Shown here in pieces: positions 1 through 11,500 of a stretch of 63,999 nt of DNA. The DNA is from Plicaturopsis crispa FD-325 SS-3 (lineage: Eukaryota > Basidiomycota > Agaricomycetes > Amylocorticiales > Amylocorticiaceae). The notes under the pieces were generated by a model, which was given only the letters and a program-made list of their open reading frames with translations, was not told the DNA's origin and did no database searches. A program made the position numbers and the translations under genes. Where the stretch lies: positions 473,826 through 537,824 of the forward strand of contig KN832560.1 in assembly GCA_000827205.1 (NCBI GenBank). The letters run 5' to 3'. Positions within the stretch are counted from its first letter, which is position 1; each line of letters begins with the position of its first letter.

Positions 1-740
1 GTGCGCTTGCCGTGCTGCATAGACGTGGCAAAGGCGAGGTGGGCACGCGACTGCAAAAAAAGTCAGATACGCGGAAGACATGGCACACGCACACACAGCA
101 CACCTATGCGTGGGCATCCGGGGCACCTAGAGGGAGGTGAGGACTCCCTGTCATCGCTGCAAGCTCCCACGGCTATCGTATTTGAGACAACGCTAGCGTA
201 CACCGCGTCAGTGCAAGAGATATGGCAGAAAAAAGGAGGGGCGTGGAGCTCACCAAAGCATGCACGTAGCAGAGACCATCCGTGCCTAGATCTACCTCTA
301 ACAATAAGATAACTCCCTCCTCCGAAACCATCCCAAGTGCTGCAGAAGGGCGCCGAGACCGTTTGCTGGCGTGAGTCGGCTACGGCGTAGGCAGAGGTGG
401 GCGGCGAGCGACGCCAAAGGAGTCGGTAAGCGGTGCAGAGGTCGACGTGGGAGGCAAAAGGACAGAGTGGCGATGCGTGGCGCGACGCGAGATCGTGGAG
501 GGAGGTAGAGTGCGAGCGAGGTGAAGGAGAGTGCGAGCGAGATGACGAAGAGCGGGCCTAGGATGAGCGCCAAAGGCGACGCGTGAAGGAGAGCGGGGCG
601 TGCGAGGGCACCGCGAGCGGCGGCGGCGAGGACGTGGCGGTCGACGACAAAAATGGGGGGACACAGAGGGCCATCGATGGGGGAAAAGCAAGTTCGGCGT
701 CGATGCGTCGAGGGATATGTATCAGGATCGTGGGAATAAC
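1..740. other. Left-edge stretch without a supportable gene
   Basis: Open frames here are short, overlap on both strands and match no family I recognise. Positions about 470-560 are purine-rich with repeated gcgagcgag-type words, which explains the long Arg/Pro-rich shadow frames. I see no splice-joined protein. Confidence 0.5.
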
Positions 741-815
741 TTTACAGGGTTCTACGGTGCAGGACACAGTACAATCATACGGTGCAGGACACAGTAGGTT
801 CTACTGTGTTTTGGC
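741..815 (+). repeat. Short dispersed repeat, left copy
   Basis: The words 'acggtgcaggacacagt' occur twice in a row around 'acaatcat', followed by 'ttctactgtg'. The same arrangement appears inverted near 63113-63180, where the reverse strand reads acagtacaatcatacggtgc followed by a cacagtag/ttctac block. Translated, both give T-V-Q-S-Y-G-A-x-H-S-x-F-Y, but this is more likely repeat DNA, perhaps a small MITE-like element, than a shared protein. I see no target-site duplication. Confidence 0.5.
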
Positions 816-2477
816 ATCAGCGGTTATCCCCGACAGAGTGACGGTGAAACGGAGTATTCCTCCGCGCCGCAAAACCGACTGATTGTGATTGGACGGCTAA
901 GCGAGCCACGTGGCGCGTGTTACCCCGCGTTCAATAACTTTAAGTCGCCGCCTCTGAAGTTGAACTCAAACCTCTGTCTAGACCTGCTGCAAGCGTTCAC
1001 CTATATACTGCTTGCTGTTTCTTTCTCGAGCGACTAGTGACTCTTGAATATGTCTTGCGTGCGCGAGTGATGACGCGGAGATTCGTACTGGAATGCAGGC
1101 TTATGTTCCCGCCTCCGACACGGCTACTCATTGTCAGGATGATCCTACGACTTGACTACAAGTTTGCAATCAAACCTCCAAGTTTCAGCTCCTATGCTTC
1201 ATCCAAATCAATTTTCTGGACAGTCCAGAAGCATTAAGGTTGCGTCGCCACGGGTATAGGTGAGTAGGGCTTGAGTAGGACACTCTACTTCATCTCGCAT
1301 CTCCTCAATATCGTACTCACCTCGTGCTAATAGACATCGAAGTTTACAGCCCCAGACTCTGACCTGAAAATACCCTTGCCAACTTCGAGTCCCTCGAACC
1401 CGCCGCGTCAAAACCACATCCGTTTTAGCACCTGGGTGCGTTGAAATATTGACCGGTGAGCTGAACAAAATCGAATTCTGCCTTGACCGCATCGTTTTCG
1501 TTCCACTAATAAGTACACAAGGTGTTACTCGGCAAGGGTTAAAGATGCAACCGGTGCGGTGGAGCGTTAGGCCTGTGTGGCCGGCGGCCATCGTACCATG
1601 AATACCATCGGACGAACCGGGCGCAGATGAATGTATCCTGTGGGTTGAGGGTTGGGCCGGTGGGCAACATCTCCTGCAGATACGTCGGAACTTGTGAATG
1701 TTTTTGGATTATCTTTGACCAAATCTGCGGTATGAGTGAGGGCGGGGAAGACGAGCTTTGGTATGTGTCAGTAGTCTTGCGAGCTCACAAGTTACACGAA
1801 GTCTTACCGTTCGTTGTCAGTGTAATTACACCCGTGCGACTCGCCAGCTCTCAGGACTATGCGAATTGGCGACACTGTCAATCCAGGACCATGCGTAACC
1901 GCTCAGCAAGTGCACGCCAGACATCTGACGCCGACTCGTCTTCGTCACTGAGGCAAATTCAAACGAATTTATGTCGACTTCTGCTCTCATATCCTTGCCC
2001 TCTCACCGTGTGGTTACTTTCTAGCGTGTATACACGCTCATAGTCGCTTTCTATGCCCGACCACGGAACACGCTACCCGAGGCTTCGCCTAGTCAAATAC
2101 GGCACTGCGGGGAGACAGACGATGGTGAGTACATGTTCCCTTCTTAACCGTGAACTTTAATCCCAAGACTATCGATATCGGTTTCTCAACTTTTGTCCGC
2201 TGTGACTCTGGCGGCAGATAACTGACAAACCCTCTTGTTCGCAGCGAGACAATATAAACCGCTAGACTGTTCGGCGGTAGTTGTGTAGTGCCGCCCGTGC
2301 GATAAGCTGAGGGGTTGCTCCGCCCCGGACTGGAAGCTCAAGAACGACGGGCAATGTGCTAGCGACACCGAATGCGCGGCAGCTTCCGAAGCTGTTCGAC
2401 TGAAGTATGGCATCGACACTCCAGTTTGGCATCGCCGATGGAAGGCCACGCCCAATACCGTTGCCAGATTGCGCCGG
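816..2477. other. Gene-poor stretch
   Basis: Only unrelated open frames of 66-138 codons occur, on both strands. None has recognisable motifs or joins to neighbours through convincing introns. The frames at 1208-1591 (-) and 1627-2043 (+) overlap nothing better but look like chance frames. Confidence 0.4.
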
Positions 2478-3430
2478 CCGTGCATATGAACTTCTTCGAG
2501 GCATCGTCTTGCACGCATGGGGGTGCTATACTCTAGATTGAGGACTCGTGGCTCAGATATCGACGCCTATTCCTCCTGAATCCTGATAGCCCTTGCGCGT
2601 GCTCAAGATCCGTCCTTACACTTCCGTACCAGATCTTAACAAACCTTCTTTCGACTGTCAGTCGTCTTCAGGTGCGTGATCTTGCGGCAATATCCTATTT
2701 CACGGTCATTCTGACGGTAACGTTATTCGACAGCTAAGTGTACTCGTGCGCCATGATAGTGATTGTGATCCACGCTAGCGGTGAGCGCTCTTTTTCACGG
2801 TTTCAACAGTCGCACACTCATTCCCGTCGCGCTGTTTACAGGCAAATCGAGTTTGAAGCGTCGGATGCGTATCAGAGCTTCGCTTCTCTAACGTCGTGAG
2901 AATGCAACACTGTGCATGCACAATCTCCGGTTGCTGGTATGGCCTTCTTCGAGGCATTCTCAGACGTCTTAAAACGGGCCATTCTCGGGCACCTTGCACA
3001 CATGACGGTCGCCTGCACGGCTATGGCCCGGTTAGTGTGTCACGGCCCAGATATTGAGCTTAACTTGCTGACAACGGAGGACCTAATGCGCGTAACATCG
3101 CTGCTTTCTTACGCCCAGCGTCCTCATCCTGTCAGGACCGTTTTAATGAACAGGTGCGTGATCTACTTTTACACGACGCCTTACGGCAACGCTAATAGCC
3201 GTCGAGATTTTAGACTCGTGCGCTGCGCTGGACTGTGGCAGATGACGGAGGAACATACTGACCGTGTGGCAGTCTTGGTGAATGTGCCTCTTCAAGTGAG
3301 TCCACTTTTCACGATTTACCGTTATTTCAGTGCTCGCTTGCCTGTTCATGTGAACCAAATCTGAAGCGCTGTGTACATCAAAGTTTTGTTCCAGGATTTC
3401 TGCAGCGTCGTGAGAGTGCAACGAACGGGG
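2478..3430 (+). repeat. Diverged tandem duplication, two units of about 0.45 kb
   Basis: Unit 1 (about 2478-2925) and unit 2 (about 2936-3430) share five landmarks in the same order: cttcttcgaggcat, aggtgcgtgatct, a t-rich run ending actcgtgcg, tttttcacg(g/a)ttt, and cgtgaga(a/g)tgcaac. Between landmarks the sequence has drifted strongly. The word aggtgcgtgatct looks like a splice donor context (CAG|gtgcgt), so the units could be relics of a duplicated spliced gene. Unit 1 carries stops in the matching frame. Confidence 0.45.
2939..3363 (+). CDS. Doubtful small protein in the second duplicated unit
   Basis: An open frame begins M-A-F-F-E-A-F and runs to a stop at 3361-3363. It carries a Leu-rich stretch (ILGHLAHMTVACTAMARLV). 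Possible donors at CAG|gtgcgtgatc (3151) and CAA|gtgagt (3295) would shorten or re-route it. No family is recognised. The upstream unit has a matching but broken frame. It may be a lineage-specific gene or a decayed copy of one. Confidence 0.2.
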
Positions 3431-4102
3431 CGCAGACCCAACCTGCCCAAGGCCGCCACGTCTTGATGAGATTTTTCCAGCGCATGCGGCAAAACGATTG
3501 CGCCTCCGGGGTCGTCAGCCGATACGTATATTTTCTGCGAAACATTTACCTAAATAACTCCTGGGTTTCTCCAGCAGCCGCTCACGTCGCCTGTCGCTGT
3601 GTCAGTAAAGCGTCGGACTCGTCGGAGGGATCATCGAGGGACGGTCTCGAACGTCGCAAGAGCCTCTGATAGGTCCGCGCCCCTGCCCTCGGGGGGACTT
3701 GGTAGGCACCCGTGCTATCAAGATCAGCTCTCGGAGGGCCTTCCGTTGATCTGTGCCCCCGACACGTGTCGAAATCACTCGATCGGAAAACTAAATGAAG
3801 CGGGGAAGGGGCGACATTTTCCATGTGATCGAAGGATCGCGGGGTGTTCCTCCCCCCTCTGTGTCCTGCAAGGTTAGCGCGTCGTGCTTGGGTCGCCGTC
3901 TGCATCTTCCGGGCACCCGGTGGTTCCTCGGATTATCATGCTCGGATATCCACATTTTCAGGACGCGAGGCTACCTACATAAGGGCGGCACAAATATGGC
4001 AGCCGCTTAATTCTGCTTGACTTCCCCGCATTCTCCTCCTCCCTCCCCCCTCAGCAGCAGCGGGATACCATACCACATACCCACCACATACCCCACAGCG
4101 CA
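3431..4102. other. Intergenic stretch before the Pro-rich gene
   Basis: Both strands hold overlapping short frames (for example 3463-3669 + and 3582-3905 -) with no family match. The last 100 bases before 4103 are C/T- and CA-rich, as expected for the leader of the next gene. Confidence 0.4.
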
Positions 4103-4447
4103 ATGGCCCAATCCATCCTCGGCTCGTTCGACCCGTTCGGCGTCCACCCATTCACCAACAACTCCGGCCTCGCGCCACCGCCGCCGCGACCCTCCCAATA
4201 CGCGCACCCCGTGCCCTCGCCGCCGCATTACGCCAGCGCGCGCTTCGGGGACCGGAGCACGTCGCACACCACCTCCCCTCCACCACCGCCGCAGGCCCCG
4301 CCAAAACTCACTGTGAGCGCGCCGTCGCCGCAGCGCCCGGGGCAGCCGATACCGATATTCGTGCCCTTCCGGCAGGAGACGTCCTCGCCGGAGCTGTCGG
4401 ACGTGCTGGTGCGCAGTAAGGCAAAGGGGAAGGGCGCGAAGCATTAG
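4103..4447 (+). CDS. Small Pro-rich protein, function unknown
   Basis: This 114-residue single-exon frame begins MAQSILGSFDPFG and ends in a Lys/Gly basic tail (SKAKGKGAKH). The middle is Pro/Ser-rich with runs of Pro, so most of the chain is probably disordered. A short hydrophobic motif (PIPIFVPFRQ) sits just before an acidic/Ser element (SSPELSDVLV); this pair is the most likely binding segment. The frame shows clean codon use and a CA-rich leader with context CGCAATGG. I do not recognise a named family. It could be a small regulatory or scaffold peptide, but nothing in the sequence fixes that. Confidence 0.6.
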   Translation: MAQSILGSFDPFGVHPFTNNSGLAPPPPRPSQYAHPVPSPPHYASARFGDRSTSHTTSPPPPPQAPPKLTVSAPSPQRPGQPIPIFVPFRQETSSPELSDVLVRSKAKGKGAKH

Positions 4448-4716
4448 CATTGACGCGCGCGCGCACGGCGTCTGCATATACCCGCGACGATTTTCACGAG
4501 GTGCGCGCTCCCGCTGCATTGAAGCAAGTCGTCGTTAATTAATTGATGCAAATATTCAGCGGCCCGGGCCCGGGATATTTAGTATGTACGATAAGGGGGC
4601 GATGAGGACAGCGGGTTGGCTTACAACTTACCACTGGTGCCTCTGTACGGATATTGGGAGCGTGTAGTTGATAATCACGGAGTTCACTTTGCACTCGCGC
4701 GAGCGACTTATCGTCG

Positions 4717-5640
4717 ATGTCTGCTCCGCCTGCGATCCCTCCTGGGCAGCCGTACACGCCATATTGGTGCGAGGAAAACATTTACCTGCTCGCGCACGCG
4801 TTCCAGGGCGCGCAGGATGTCGTCGACGCATGGGATGTGTTCGTCGTGTTCATTTCGAATGAGAGCAAAACGGTAAGTATGTACGGAAGACTTGGTAGCA
4901 TTGGTGACCGCATCCATTCAACTGATCAATCCCCGGGATGTCTGTATGTTAGGTTGCACTATGGAATCAGAGAGCGGCGTCTGCGGAAGGGCGTCCTATC
5001 GTGTGGGATTACCATGTCATCCTAGTGCTTCGTCCTCGATCCAATCCTGCGGCTGTATCAGCGAGCTCTGCTGACACGGATCGACGGATATCCTGGATAT
5101 ACGACTTTGATACGACCCTTACTCCTGTGCCATTGCCCGCTGAAGGTCAGTACACTCATGCTCTTTTAACGAGATAATTTTCTGACCTGTATATGCAAGA
5201 CTACATACTGAATACCTTCAGCGAAGTGCCGCTTCAGTTCCAGGCGTACGTGAGCCTGTCGCGTCGATAATTCGCAGACCTACAGTTTGCGCGATGATTT
5301 TATAGCCTTCTCAAGGTTGTGCCCGGCCCTATCTTCCTGGATGAATTCTCCTCCGATAGGTCCCATATGGTGCGCCCATGCAGAGACGTCTGGCTACTGT
5401 ATTGTTGAACCATTTATTTGACCACAGATAGAGACGTCCCCCCGAGGCACCGGAGAATCAGAGCACGACAGCGAGGTTGTCTACAATAGTCCGCCTCCGA
5501 GCTACCCACCGATCCATGGGCCGAAAGCACTCGCGAGGGGGGCAAACAACAACTTGATGACGGATTTTGTTTCCATGTCAGAGGGAAACATGGGTCAGAT
5601 TTTGAATATCGACGGTTTCGTTGATTGGTGTCGAGATTAG
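4717..5640 (+). CDS. NTAQ1: Protein N-terminal glutamine amidohydrolase
   Basis: NTAQ1 converts an N-terminal Gln to Glu, the first step that feeds Gln-ended proteins into the Arg/N-degron pathway. Five exons are read, joined across introns 4873-4952, 5146-5199, 5246-5305 and 5370-5427. The protein begins MSAPPAIPPG, then PYWCEENIYLLAH, FVVFISNESKTVALWNQ, VWDYHVILV, IYDFDTTL, FLDEFSSDRSHM and ends in FVDWCRD. The Cys in WCEEN, the His in DYHV and the Asp in YDFDT are the expected catalytic triad, so the enzyme looks active. The length (about 210 residues) is normal for the family. The third exon (A5200-C5245) is very short. The acceptor of intron 2 is AAG, and the 60-nt third intron was placed by phase. 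The identification is strong. Confidence 0.9.
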
Positions 5641-5884
5641 TCTCCCATCGCTGTTAGACGTGTAGACCTACCAGTCATAGCAGACTAGATAATGTGACAA
5701 AATGTGACATGTGACCGAGGCTGAGCGGAGAGTGTGACTCGATGAGCTCAAGGAATTTCATCAACGCCGGTCGCTTCGTCTCGACTCTCTACGCCCTGCG
5801 CATCTGTCGTCTGAACGCTCGAAAACACTCAATAACTCACGGCATTCTACTATCTTAGAACATCTATACTACACGCGCACTGCA

Positions 5885-7198
5885 ATGACTTCTGCTTCGT
5901 CATATTCGCCCTCGCTGAACGGCCATAGCGGGCCAAGCAACGGCTCACAACTACAAAACGCGTCCTCGCTAGAGGGGTCGTCAACCTCGCCAGAGCCCAC
6001 GGAATCTGCATCCTTCTTGAATGGAAATGGATATTCAATGTATGTTTCTTTGTCACTTTCACCCTGAAGGGTGTGTGTGGTCTCGGCGCTCTGACAAGCG
6101 CTTCCTAGATCACCTTACCAAATGCACAACGAGGAGATCGTACATCACCTCTATAACGCGGGATTCCAGACCGGGGTGAGTCTATACTGCACTGGAAATG
6201 TCCGACACCGGCTGAAGTTCCTGTCGGTAGAATTACTCAGACACAGTGCTTGTAAGCTATCGCCTTAACGGGCATACCTCCCTGTGCTAAATTCCCTCCG
6301 TGCCCCTGCCTATAGCACGTCCTCCAAAATACGTATCGCCTGCACGCGATCATCCTCTCTCGCTCCCCATATCTAGCGCACCTCATGTCCACGTCGCCTC
6401 AACAAGGCGGACAGCGCGTAATTTACGTTCACTTAGAGCATGAGCCTGCAGTGACTCAAGACGTGCGTTCTCAAATCAACATCCCTAAACTTTACAGGCT
6501 CATGGTTGCCACGTTTTAGGGCTTTGCTATCGCATTAGGATATCTGTATTCCTCCGCATCGCTGGACCTCATCCGGCCCGACAATTCTCGAGCCGTCCTC
6601 GCCGCAGGATGCCTTCTGGGCGGTATGAACGAGCTTTGCGAATACTCCTACGAGGTTTCGAGACAGTCGATATCGCCGGACAACATCGGGGAATGGCTCG
6701 AATTTGTCGACACCTTGCCCAACTCCTCGTCAGACGGGTCGGCGACACCAGTACCAAACGTCGCCGACTCGATATTCGGCACGTACGCTGGGAGACTTCG
6801 AGATGACGTGTTTGAATTTCTTGTGGTGACCTTGCCAAACACATTGCTGGCGAAAGACAGTGGAGCGGATGCGACGGGGCGGGATACATTGCTACAAATC
6901 TTTTCCGCCGTGCCATTCGGGATGTTCAAATCGGCCGTGGAGTCTCCCACTTTCCCGATAGGTTTGTTTGCTCTGCTGGTGCACCAAATTGTCAAATTAA
7001 CACATGATCTATGCAGGATCTGACCAAGCACGGTTTAAATTTGCCAAAGATGCAATCCAACTGAGAAAACGGGGGCCCAGAGGATCGGGGGCGGAGGAGA
7101 CCGTCGTGCTAGCGTTTGGTGGCAATAGCCATGGAGGGAGTGCGGTCCACATCGCACGTAAGATGAAGAAACGGCCGCTGTGGAAGGTCAACTCATAG
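5885..7198 (+). CDS. BTB/POZ-domain protein
   Basis: Six exons can be joined. The N-terminus is Ser/Asn-rich and disordered (MTSASSYSPSLNGHSG). Next comes a BTB-type segment: EIVHHLYNAGFQTGNYSDTVL, then YRLHAIILSRSPYLAHLMST and a VYVHLEH strand, followed by helices (FAIALGYLYSSASLDLI, VLAAGCLLGGMNELCEYSYE). The order 'not-yet-open pocket, SDTVL, H-x-x-I-L-S-x-R-S-P-Y' is the BTB signature. The tail ends KMKKRPLWKVNS. Introns: after TCAAT at about 6039, after GGG at about 6175, after CTT at about 6250, after GAC at about 6461, and 6961-7018. BTB proteins dimerise and often serve as Cullin-3 adaptors; no Kelch, MATH or zinc-finger partner domain is visible, so the role is open. It resembles the fungal germ-cell-less-like BTB group. 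Confidence 0.75.
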
Positions 7199-7739
7199 GG
7201 ATTTTCTGTTGTTATCTTGTCATACTAATTGTGCGCTTCATATCTGCTATCACTCCTGCATCGCATATTCCATTGCGTTCATTCCACGCGCGAGAGTTAT
7301 CTTTGTGCGTGCTCTCCAGGCACCAAAATCTCGGAAACAGTGGCCGCGGAGCACAAGTGTCAAGCAAAGTTCCTTTTGCCAAAACCGAGGGGAAGCTCCG
7401 AAAACATTAGCCTTTAGCGGTGAATGACAGGTGCTTTAGATCTGACTCTGTATAGATCGACAGCGTCCTCCGCGATTCAACGCCAACAATGTTTTTCCTG
7501 CCTCTCGCCCTTGCGCTATCGACCAAGCGGGCCATTTTCACCGGTTGGGCTATCGGATTAACCCATCGGATTGTCTGGCCATGTTCATGTGGTTTCCTCT
7601 TCAGAGCGCCTCCGTTCCCATGCCCCCTGCTCGGTCACGGGTAAAGCGCACCGAGAAACGCATGAGGTGCTAGGCATAACCTTTATCAAGAGACGGTGGA
7701 GACACGAAGCACCGCAACGGATTCTCTTGCGTCCCAACA
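7199..7739. other. Intergenic stretch between BTB and DUF6593 genes
   Basis: Three overlapping frames around 7180-7427 share the same DNA and look like chance frames in the 3' region of the BTB gene. A 50-codon frame from about 7490 has no family match. I see no gene here. Confidence 0.5.
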
Positions 7740-8431
7740 ATGTCTATTCCCCCCTTCGATTTATATTTCACCGGCAGGGACGACCCCCGCGACGGCTGTA
7801 TCATCATCGGGGAAGATGTCCAGCCAATCTACTACGAATTCGAGACGCAGTCGTCGCATGCAGGCAGCAGGACAACCGTGAGTCATTCGCCTCGTCGAGA
7901 CCGACCGTCTAATTAATGCATGGTCCACTCAGGTTTTACGGAACAGCGGGGAGGTTGTCGCCTGGTGCGACTGGGCACCTGGCGATAATCTTGGGCTTAT
8001 TACGCTCGGGAACAGGCAGTTCCATATGTCGCAACTTGTCTTGCCTGGATCGACCGCGACGTGAATAGTATCAATTATCAGGAGCACGCCTACCCGGGTC
8101 TGATTTAAAGAAATGACAGCGCTCGAATGTTCATCTCAGCAGACGGTAACAGATATGAGTGGCGGCAATGGCAGAATGACCAAAATTCCTACGACGTGAG
8201 TACTGCTGCTGCCCCGAGTGTCCATTGCACTTAATTTTCATTGGCGTAAACTTCGTTCAGCTTCTCTCTGGCCCGAACACGCGGATTGGGATGTTTCAAC
8301 GATATCACCAAGAAACGCCCGTCGGTCCGTCGTACGCTATGTTCAAGTACACCTTTGTCAACGAGAGCCTTCTGCTGGAAGCATTGATATCACTTAGTTT
8401 AAATCGGTGGATGGACTGGCGAGGCTTATAG
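7740..8431 (+). CDS. DUF6593-type protein
   Basis: Four exons are joined over introns 7878-7932, 8061-8119 and 8196-8260. The product starts MSIPPFDLYFTGRDDPRD, then IYYEFETQ, a strand pair TTVLRNSGEVVAWCDW, then FISADGNRYEWRQW and a C-terminal strand set GMFQRYHQETP / AMFKYTFVNESLLLEALIS, ending LNRWMDWRGL. The order (beta-strands, 'x-DG-x-x-Y-x-W', then a final hydrophobic strand and helix) is that of the basidiomycete DUF6593 family, usually about 180-220 residues and of unknown function. No signal peptide or membrane segment is seen. The gene converges on the large Ser-rich gene, with 154 bases between the stops. Confidence 0.75.
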
Positions 8432-8585
8432 CGCTTGGAAGGAACGGATAGCATCTGTAACGAGGAATGTACATTATGATAGCGGGGCTTACTAAAACAA
8501 ACAAAGCATGCGCACAAAAAAAAGAGTCCAAGCCCAGAAAGCGAGATAGATATTAGGAATTAAAAATGGTAAGAGGGTAAGAAAA

Positions 8586-11500
8586 TCAAGAGTTCTCCAT
8601 CGCGCCGATCATATGCTCCAGTCTTTCTTCCACGGTCCAATGCATACCTGACCCCGACTGGAAGGAGGAGGAATGGGAATGGGTCGTGGGCATGTCGGGC
8701 ATGATATTGAACGATCCTGCCTCCATTCCTTGTGACATGTTTTCAATGAGACGCCCGATCTGCGCGGATGAGCTGTAAAACACCTAGAGATATAATCAGT
8801 CAAATGGCAATGGTGAGCGCGAAAGACAAGAATTCCAACCTTCGTCTCCGGACGGTGCGCTCCTGGTGGTGCGAGCTTCTTGCTACGGGAAACGTAGGAG
8901 GAGTTGCTGTCCTTCGACGTCTTCCTCGTGTGGTCCTTGAAGAAGACTTGCACCGCGTCGGCGCTGGTGTCGCGCAAGGAGTATTCCGAAGCAAAACTGG
9001 CACGACTGCCGAAATTAGATTCCAAGTCATCGTCACGGAGGCCGTTCACTATCGACCTATCGACCACGAGAGTAAATCGTGGTGCATCATTGAGTAGACA
9101 CAACTTTGACGCACCATATTGTCTCTCCATTTGCCAACTCAATGACTTCCACCGCGGGACCGGATTCTGACGTGGGCATATTTTCACCATTGCTTTGGGA
9201 GCGGTCATTCTGATCTGCACCGCTATAGAACTCATATCTGCGGTTCGAAGTAAATAAGCGAGAGTGGGTTTAGCGTCTAGGCATGAACTTACAAAGAATC
9301 GTAAGTCGAATTGGCCTTTTCCATCGCGGAGGGTGGCGCGAGCAGATTCTCGCCTTGCGAAGTGAAGGAAGGCGGGAGGTGGGGAACAGGCGGTGAGCGA
9401 TCTGCAGAGAACCGACGGCTCGTTGGCGATCGAGGAGGTGGCGGCGTTGGGACGCGATCATGCACAGACCGCCCAGAACCAGATCCAACAGAGGCAGCAC
9501 CTTGAGATCGTCGCCGGGCAGAATTTTTCCTGATCAAAACATTGAGATCGATAGTGGAGGAACGTGTTTCAGATGGGTATATTATCGTTCGTCGGACGAT
9601 AGCGTTGACTTCCGAGCGGCGGTCTGCGCCATCGCGAGATGGCCTGAGATGGCCTGCACGTTTACGCGGTGCTAATCGCTGTACCCCTGGCTCACTTGCT
9701 TGCTGAGAGGAGAGTTCGTTGCCGTTAGAGGGACCTTCAGAAGGCATGGGCGAGGCAACAGGGGACGTTATCGGAGAGAGCGTTCTTTCAGGCATCTCGC
9801 TATCCCTCGTTTGCGGCCTAGAACTGGGAGCGACGGAGTTATTTCTCGTCAGCATAGTCCATCCAGTCGACTTGGAGGACGTCGAAGGAGAACGGGCCAA
9901 CAGTTCATTCAATGCTGCCTGGTCAAGTCCAAGATTAGAAGCGGCATCAAACAGCTGCCTGAGGGCAGCATCATCCGTGGCTTGCCCAGTATTGGGACGC
10001 GACGACGACTGGCCACTGATACGAGGGGCAGCTTGGGCAATGTGTGGAGAGCGTTGTGCATCATCGGACGAGCTCGGAGAATGGAAAGTGTCCTTAGTCG
10101 CAGGAGCTGACTGGCTCTGTCGCGGATACTGTCCGGGTGGATCCTGCGGAAACGGATAAGCCGACGTTGGCGTTAGCCCGGAGGGTGAATGCCCTCCTCG
10201 GCGCTCAAGCTCGGACAGGCCAACTGGGCGGGACTTCCGGAACCGAGACATGAAGCCTTTCAAGCCAGGGCCAGAGGTAGCAGGCGGGCTAGGGATCGGA
10301 ACCTTATATCTTCCTTGGTCAATGCCGCTGCCTGTGTGTGGGACCTGCAAACTTTCCGACTGATATCGGGCGCTTTGAGGAAGAGGAGGACTTTGCTGAG
10401 CAGCATTCAAGGGGAATGGTGTGATCTCGTCACCCGTAAGGACTGGAGGTTTCCGTATCGTACCCCGGAGTCTCCTGAAGCGAGATCCTATTTTCGAAGC
10501 TCCTGGTGCTTGCTGCGGTGGTTGTCCCGACGCCGAGGACGGCGACCGCAGGGGTATAGTGTCTACACTCGTCGAAGCAGATACAAGACGAGGCTCGGAT
10601 ATCTGATTAGCGTTGATCTTCTTGCGATATACTGACCCTCCAGAACTGTTGACAGTTCCGAGTTTCTGGTTCGATGGGCTTTTGCGAAGGGCCATCATAG
10701 CAGCGTCGGCTCTCCGCTGGACGTCTCTCGCGAGCTCGACCTCATTGCCAATGTTGACGGGGGTACGGGGTGTGATTGGACTTCGGTTGAGCTCAGGTAA
10801 GTCGGGGGCAGATGCTGAAGGGCGGGTGTCCGTAATCCTCAGAGAAGGGGTCTCCTCGTAAACGGCGGAGGGCCCGTTTGCGGGCGTTGAAGGTGATTGA
10901 GATTCCACTGGCTCGACCACGGCAGGCGAAATGGGCGTAACCGACTCCTGCGCGCCAAATATCATGCGTGCGAGATCTCTGTGCCGCTCAGTCGGGCTGA
11001 TCTCAGCGTCGGTGGACTGTTTGTCGCCTGCCAGCCCCGCCGCAGGTGATGTGTTGATAGTCACCGTTTGTTGTATGCTAGGGACTTTGTGCACCTTGGA
11101 AGCGGCTTCGAAATCCGTACGTAGCGTGGGGGAGGCCGGACTGGGGGCCCGAGGTGAAGGACTTGCGACCTATCATAACAGATGAGCCTGGAATTCCGAA
11201 AACTCAGATACATGCAACGTACCCGGTTGACCTGGCCGCTTGCTGAGTGGTTAGACATGGAGGTAGAGGGCCGTCGCCTCCTCAATGATGGCACGCGTTC
11301 ACGGACTTCCGGAGCAGTACTCTTGGTCGTCGCCGCGCTGACCAAAGTTTCTTGGATGGCTGTAAAGTCCGACTTGGTAAGTCCCGCATAGCGCCGAATG
11401 ATGTCCTCCGCATCCCATTCATCGTCTGGTGAATCAGCAGGCGTGGCAGAGCTAGACTGGCCTGATATGTCGTGCCAAGCCGGCCGTGCAGAGTCCGCGT

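Noticed and set aside
583-882. Open frame over the left dispersed repeat
   Set aside because: The only shared word with the right copy (TVQSYGA) is within the repeat; codon use and length are not convincing for a gene.
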